Positions 59,833 to 64,000 of a stretch of 64,000 bases of DNA are shown piece by piece. Each line of letters begins with the position of its first letter. Within the stretch, counting starts at the first letter, position 1. The notes under the pieces were generated by a model that did not search any database, was not told the origin of the DNA, and worked only from the letters and a program-made list of their open reading frames with translations. Position numbers and translations under genes: made by a program. This stretch comes from Pseudonocardia parietis. Lineage in GTDB: Bacteria; Actinomycetota; Actinomycetes; Mycobacteriales; Pseudonocardiaceae. The DNA is taken from assembly GCF_017876315.1 (NCBI RefSeq), contig NZ_JAGINU010000003.1, positions 48,203-112,202 on the forward strand, written 5' to 3'.

Positions 59833-60515
59833 GACGCATCACCCTCGACGACACCGCCGGCGGGTGTGGCGGTGTCGGTGAAGACGGCGTAGTCGGTCAG
59901 CGAGCGGGTCGGGACCGCGGGCAGCTCGACCACCAACGCCTGCCCGGCCGGTTGGGGTCTCGGTGCGGCAGCGCCGGCGGCGAGGATGGACCGGACGTCC
60001 TCGGCCCGCCAACGACGGAACGCCGTCGCTCGGGCCAGCGCGTCGAGCAGAGCCTGTTCGCCGTGAGCCTGGCCGAGTGCGAGGAGCTCGCCGAGCTCGG
60101 TGCCCAGGCGGGCCGATCCGGCTGCGACAGCACCGGTCAGGAACGCCTGCGCGGCGGGCCCGAGTGCGCAGAACGTCTTCTCGTCAGCGGTCTTCGGGCG
60201 GGCCGCCCGAACCGGAGTCGTGGGGCGCGGCCCGCCGTAGTGGGCGTCGATCACCGACGCCTCGCCCGGCCCGACCAGGCGGTGCTCGGCCAACACCACC
60301 CCGGCCCCGGCAACTGCGCCGACCCTGCCGCCGGGTGTGGCGGTGGACAGGATGGTGAGGCGGTCGGCGTGGGTGCGGACCTCGACCCGGGTGCCGATCG
60401 CGGTGGTGGGGACCGAGTAGCGGGCCGACCCGAACCTCACGCAGGACAACCGGTCGACTTTGCGGATCACCGCCGGGCCGGTGATCCGAGGGCGCAGCGA
60501 CGGGAGCCCGCCCAA
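59829..60515 (-). pseudogene. istA: C-terminal remnant of IS21 transposase IstA
   Basis: About 228 residues. Only the C-terminal part remains, starting LPSLRPRITGPAVIRKVDRL and SCVRFGSARYSVP, the beta-barrel and tail that follow the DDE core in IstA. The N-terminal HTH and all three catalytic acids (about 270 residues) are missing, since sequence beyond 60515 changes to the serine-recombinase gene. The IS21 copy therefore cannot move on its own. Confidence 0.8.
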
Positions 60516-60592
60516 GACGGGGTGCCGTTAAGGAACGTGTCACCAGGGGCGAAGTAGGTCGCGACCTCGGCTCGTCGCCTTGGGCTGATGGG

Positions 60593-61531
60593 CTACAGCG
60601 TCAGGTACTCGCGGATCTTGCCGCGCTGGTGCGGGCGCGGGTCGCCGAGGGCGATGCCCAGGGTGGGTAGCTGCCTGGCGATCTGTAGGTCGGTCAGGGG
60701 CGGGCCGACCGGGACATCGGCGTAGCCACGGTCGTCGTCGCTCCACGCGGAGGGCTCGCCGGTGACGGCGCGGACGCGGGCCACGACGCCGTCGACGACG
60801 TAGACCATCGCGCGGAGCCGGGTCCGGCGGGCCGGGGCGATGGGGAACCACTTGCGGTCGGCCTCGAGCTGGAACTTCTCGCCGGCGCCGGTCTCGCCGT
60901 AGCGCCGCTGTGTGTGGTCGACTTTCGGGCGGCTATTGCGGTAGATGATCAGGGCGCAGTCGCGGCCGTCGCCGTGGGCGTGCAGCGCCCGGTAGAGGGT
61001 GCTGCGCCCGACCCGGAAGGTGTCGGCGATCTGGTCGACGGTGTGCTGGCCGGTGTCATACATCTGCTGGGCGGTGTCGAGCTGACGTGCCGAGAGCGCC
61101 GCGGGCCGTCCGCCGACCCGGCCGCGGGCCCGCGCGGCGGCGAGGCCGTCGAGGGTGCCGTCGACGATCATCTCGCGGTCGTACTCGGCCAGGGCGGCCA
61201 GGAAGTGGAACACCAGCCGCCCCCCGGGGGTGGAGGTGTCGATGCCCTGTTCGAGCACCACGAAGTCGACCTGTCCGTCGCCGAAGCGGCGCACGAGGTC
61301 GAGCAGGTGCTGCTGGGAGCGCCCGATGCGCTTGAGCCGGGTGACCACCACCTCGTCGCCGGGGACCAGGAGGCCGAGCAGGGTGTCGAGTTTCGGTCGG
61401 GAGGCGAGCTTGCCGGAGACCTTTTCGACGAACAGGTTCTCGGGCGGGACGCCGGCGGCGACCAGGGCGTCGGTCTGGTGGTCGGTGTTCTGCTCGCGGG
61501 TGGAGACCCGCGCGTACCCGTAGCGCGTCAC
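60593..61531 (-). CDS. Serine recombinase/resolvase with extra C-terminal domain
   Basis: 312 residues. The first 185 are a small serine resolvase: YARVSTREQNTDHQ with nucleophile Ser10, LVPGDEVVVTRLKRIGRSQQ, LAALAEYDREMI, and a C-terminal HTH (VDQIADTFRVGRSTLYRAL). About 120 further residues (RRYGETGAGEKFQLEADRKW, then VDGVVARVRAVTGEPSAW and LGDPRPHQRGKIREYL) form a separate domain that I do not recognise. GTG 61531 has AAGGGGA upstream. Classical resolvases end near residue 190, so this is a fusion. Confidence 0.8.
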   Translation of the reverse strand: MTRYGYARVSTREQNTDHQTDALVAAGVPPENLFVEKVSGKLASRPKLDTLLGLLVPGDEVVVTRLKRIGRSQQHLLDLVRRFGDGQVDFVVLEQGIDTSTPGGRLVFHFLAALAEYDREMIVDGTLDGLAAARARGRVGGRPAALSARQLDTAQQMYDTGQHTVDQIADTFRVGRSTLYRALHAHGDGRDCALIIYRNSRPKVDHTQRRYGETGAGEKFQLEADRKWFPIAPARRTRLRAMVYVVDGVVARVRAVTGEPSAWSDDDRGYADVPVGPPLTDLQIARQLPTLGIALGDPRPHQRGKIREYLTL

Positions 61532-62218
61532 GACACGAGTCCCCTTAACCCTGATCGGGCCAGTTCCGAGATGTTGATTTCGGTACCGAGTTGCAGGCTG
61601 GATCTTAGCTGGGTGTCCGGTCGGGCGCTGAATGAGTCTCGGTAACGATCGTTTCCGGGACTGATGGCCTCAAGTACATAACCACGGTGACGCCGATCAG
61701 CGCACCGGCGAGGTAGAAGCTGTCGGGCGGTGCTCGTCGAGCACGACGCCTCAGATCAGGGGCCGGCCACGGCGATGCCGCAGCAGGCGGCCAGGGCGCA
61801 CTCAAGGACGGAGTCGGGAGCGCGCAGACGAGGGGCATCGCGCATGGGCTGGAACGCGATCTTGGCGTGCGCCTGGCTGCAGACGTCTCAGGCCAGTTGC
61901 GCAGCTTTCCTGCGCATGTCGCGTTCGGACGTGCGCAATTGAATTGTGGGCAATCCCGCAAGGGTGAGGTGCGTGGCCGATCTGCTGATCATTGGTGTTC
62001 GCACTCTCTGTAGCCGGAAACGATCTCCAGCCCGCGGGCGCAAGGTCCATTCGAGCGAAGCAATAAGAGAGAAGAAAGATCGACTACTGCGGTCGTTGCC
62101 CGAAACGGGCGACTAGGTTGACTGAGGGCAAATTCTAGGTGGACAGTCTATAACTTCGAGGCGCCGACCGCGTCAGCCGGTCGATCACTGGGGCCTGTTC
62201 TCCGATCCACTCAGCACG
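61532..62218. other. Gene-poor segment with a membrane-protein tail remnant
   Basis: About 690 bases. On the minus strand near 61625-61730 the codons read FYLAGALIGVTVVMYLRPSV, like the last helix of a transporter, but the frame upstream is arginine/proline-rich and not convincing. The stretch 62060-62220 is comparatively AT-rich and may hold the promoter of the methyltransferase gene at 62219. No structural RNA or complete gene was seen. Confidence 0.3.
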
Positions 62219-62294
62219 ATGGGAGACGTATTGGACACCACCGATCTTTTATTGCGGCAGCAAGAGTATTACGACGGGCGGGCAGCGGATTGGC
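62219..62294 (+). pseudogene. 5' fragment of a SAM-dependent methyltransferase gene, split by ISL3
   Basis: ATG 62219 begins MGDVLDTTDLLLRQQEYYDG and RAADW, then meets the ISL3 left end at 62295. The last eight bases (GGATTGGC) recur immediately after the element. Joining the two sides removes one copy and gives ...RAADWQRWITRYMRPVEGE in frame, the start of a class I methyltransferase. The intact gene would continue past 64000. Confidence 0.75.
62287..62294 (+). repeat. 8-bp target-site duplication, left copy (GGATTGGC)
   Basis: GGATTGGC directly precedes the left inverted repeat of the ISL3 element, and an identical GGATTGGC follows its right inverted repeat at 63759-63766. Eight bases is the usual duplication length for ISL3. 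Confidence 0.9.
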
Positions 62295-63758
62295 GGCTCT
62301 TCCGGATCTAGAGTGCGAGGGCTCCGCAGTGCAGTAGCGACCGGATGCGGTAGTTGATCAGGTTGCGGAAGCCCAGGGCGTTGCGACGGAGTGCTTCGAG
62401 CCGGCCGTTGATGGCCTCGGTCGGGCCGTTGGAGGCTCGGTGCTCGAAGTAGGCCAGGACGTCGTCTCGGCGCCGGTGCAGCGTCCGTCCGAGGGTGGCA
62501 AGCTCGTCGAGCCCGGCCGGTAGCCCGCTGCGGATCCGGTCGATGACCGCGGTGAGTGCGGCCTTGCCGCGGCGGCGGTCAGCGGCGGCGTAGGCGGCGA
62601 TGATCTGCTGGTAGGCCCACCAGGTGACCTCGACCGCGACGTGCTCGTCGGCGGCGAACACCGTCTCGAGCCGAGATCTCTGTTTGTCGGTGAGCAGTGC
62701 GAGGCGGGTCCGCAGGGTGCGGCGTGCCCGGTAGAGCGGGTCACCGGTGCGGCCGCGGTGGCCGAGGGTGTCCTGTTGGATGCGTTGGCGACACAGGTCG
62801 AGCTTGTGCCCGGCCAGGGCGACGACGTGGAACGGGTCCATCACCGTGACCGCGTCCGGGACCGCGTCGGTGGCGGCGTTCTTGTAGCCGCCGAACCCGT
62901 CCATCGCCACGACCTGGACTGCGTCGCGGAATCCCTGGTCTCGGGCCTCGAGCCAGGTCCTCATCGCCGCCGCCGAGCGGCCCGGGACCAGGTCGAGCAG
63001 TCGCGCACGACCCTGCCCCGCGACGACCGCGGTGAGGTCGGTGATCACGGTGACGAACCCGTCCCCGTCGGCGCCGAACACGTGCGCCCACTTGTGTTCG
63101 TCGACTCCGACCACCCGGACTCCGTCGAGTCGGGCGGGGCCGGCGGACAGCAAGAGCTGCTCGGTCGCGGTGACCGCGACGTTGTTCACGGTGTCCCAAC
63201 TGCGGCCGAGTTCGCGGGCGACCGCGGCGACGGTGACCTTGTCGATCGCCAAGCGCCGCAACACATACTCCGCGCACCGCCGAGTGGTCGACGCACCGCG
63301 GCGGGCCAACCGGCTGCTGTCGTGGGCGAAAATCTCGCGGGCGCAGCCGCCGTGGACACAGCGGTAGCGCGGCACCCGCACGCGCAGCTGCAACGGATGT
63401 CCGACCACCGGAACATCGCTGACGCGGCGCTCGACGCTGTCGCGGTAGATCCCGACCAGCCCGCACCCGGGGCACGTGCCGGGCCCGTCGGTGAGCAGGT
63501 CGCACCACAACACCGTGACCTCGCCGCGCAGGGCGGCATCGGTGATCCGCACCCCGAGCTCAACGGTACGGATGATCGTGTCGGCCACGATCTGGGCAGG
63601 CGGGCACGTAGGCTGCGACATCGGGTCCCCGGGATCGTTGCTGATGTTGGCGTAGGAACCGTCATCATCAACTTCTCGGGGCCCGCCTCACCGCAGCGAC
63701 ACGACCCCAACCTCGCGGTCCGTCACGCCCTCACCTGCACTCCATTTCCGGAAGAGCC
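62295..63758 (-). mobile_element. ISL3-family insertion sequence, apparently intact
   Basis: 1464 bases with matching ends: GGCTCTTCCGGATCTAGAGT at 62295 and, complementing leftward from 63758, GGCTCTTCCGGAAATGGAGT. They continue with GC and several further matches, about 25 bases in all. One transposase gene fills it. Perfect 8-bp direct repeats flank it. The young appearance (perfect duplication, open transposase) contrasts with the decayed IS3 and IS21 copies nearby. Confidence 0.9.
62308..63621 (-). CDS. ISL3-family transposase
   Basis: 437 residues, full length for the family. An N-terminal zinc-finger module (CPGCGLVGIYRDSVERRVSD, then RYRCVHGGCAREIF) is followed by an HTH (TVAAVARELGRSWDTVNNVA) and the DDE core with VVGVDEHKWAHVF, VVAMDGFGGYKNA and a downstream Glu region near FEHRASNGPTEAINGRLEAL. 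It catalyses cut-and-paste transposition. ATG 63621 starts MSQPTCPPAQIVAD. No frameshift is seen. Confidence 0.9.
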   Translation of the reverse strand: MSQPTCPPAQIVADTIIRTVELGVRITDAALRGEVTVLWCDLLTDGPGTCPGCGLVGIYRDSVERRVSDVPVVGHPLQLRVRVPRYRCVHGGCAREIFAHDSSRLARRGASTTRRCAEYVLRRLAIDKVTVAAVARELGRSWDTVNNVAVTATEQLLLSAGPARLDGVRVVGVDEHKWAHVFGADGDGFVTVITDLTAVVAGQGRARLLDLVPGRSAAAMRTWLEARDQGFRDAVQVVAMDGFGGYKNAATDAVPDAVTVMDPFHVVALAGHKLDLCRQRIQQDTLGHRGRTGDPLYRARRTLRTRLALLTDKQRSRLETVFAADEHVAVEVTWWAYQQIIAAYAAADRRRGKAALTAVIDRIRSGLPAGLDELATLGRTLHRRRDDVLAYFEHRASNGPTEAINGRLEALRRNALGFRNLINYRIRSLLHCGALAL

Positions 63759-64000
63759 GGATTGGCAGCGGTGGATCACTCGCTACATGCGCCCCGTCGA
63801 AGGGGAGATCAGCAAGCTCCTGTCGGAGCTACCACTCGATGGTCACGTGCTCGACATGGCTTGCGGGACAGGCTACTGGACAGCGCAGCTGGCCAGCCGT
63901 GCGAGCACGGTGACGGCCCTCGACGGGTCGAAGCCGATGCTGGAGCAGATCGCCCATCGCGGCCTGAGCAACGTCAACACCGTGCACGCAGACCTGTTCA
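63759..64000 (+). pseudogene. 3' part of the ISL3-interrupted SAM-dependent methyltransferase (runs off window)
   Basis: The frame continues from the target duplication as DWQRWITRYMRPVEGEISKL, then the SAM-binding motif I LDMACGTGYWTAQLA, motif II VTALDGSKPMLEQI and NVNTVHADL at the window edge. The class I Rossmann methyltransferase fold is clear, but the substrate is not. The gene has been cut by the ISL3 element and lacks its own start here. Confidence 0.8.

Overview
The window is GC-rich DNA with frequent GTG starts, many ATGA/GTGA/TGATG stop-start overlaps, an Lsr2-like nucleoid protein, a MurL-type epimerase and an SCO6880-type conjugation operon. This points to a mycelial actinomycete of the Pseudonocardiaceae kind; that placement is an inference from gene content. 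The centre reads as a plasmid or integrated conjugative element, flanked by accessory chromosomal or plasmid DNA and, on the right, by a pile-up of transposons.

Layout. 1-8.1 kb: a one-carbon/nucleoside-looking island. An S-adenosylhomocysteine-hydrolase-like gene and a methylenetetrahydrofolate-reductase-like gene run leftward. Divergent from them are a degenerate YmdB-like phosphoesterase, a complete ECF-type transporter (S, T and fused A-A') and an intact YmdB-like phosphoesterase, the last genes translationally coupled. 8.3-11.3 kb: a lower-GC group of a PlsC-like acyltransferase, an HD-domain hydrolase and an MFS exporter.

11.8-28.4 kb: the element backbone. It holds a secreted nuclease, a coiled-coil protein with a metal-finger-like N terminus, a 20-bp tandem-repeat array in an AT-rich gap (candidate origin or operator), small coupled genes ending in an excisionase-like protein and a tyrosine integrase, Lsr2 with a partner, a winged-helix replication-type protein, a small basic DNA-binding candidate, an ECF sigma factor with a soluble anti-sigma candidate, a 1311-residue STAND NTPase with 14 WD40 blades, and a MurL-type peptidoglycan-precursor epimerase.

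28.85-48.2 kb: one long rightward operon for a Gram-positive type IV secretion/conjugation machine. It has two ParA-like ATPases (one with a broken P-loop), two candidate VirB8/TcpC-type proteins, a small two-helix membrane protein, a TrbL/VirB6-like channel, an SCO6880-family protein, a VirB4-like ATPase, a Rpf-like muralytic protein and an NlpC/P60 protein. These are mixed with secreted enzymes (GH16 glucanase, trypsin-like protease, frameshifted PhoX phosphatase, truncated DUF4038 glycosidase) and a membrane J-domain protein. I see no relaxase and no VirD4/TcpA coupling ATPase in the window.

48.3-55.7 kb: a leftward phosphatase plus peptide/nickel-type ABC transporter operon with a divergent TetR regulator, then an Erm-type rRNA methyltransferase. 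55.7-64 kb: a mobile-element graveyard. It contains a frameshifted IS3 element lodged at the end of a truncated tyrosine-recombinase-type gene, a second tyrosine recombinase, an IS21 remnant (IstB intact, IstA lacking its N terminus), a serine recombinase with an extra C-terminal domain, and an intact ISL3 element. The ISL3 element has split a SAM-dependent methyltransferase gene and left a perfect 8-bp target duplication.
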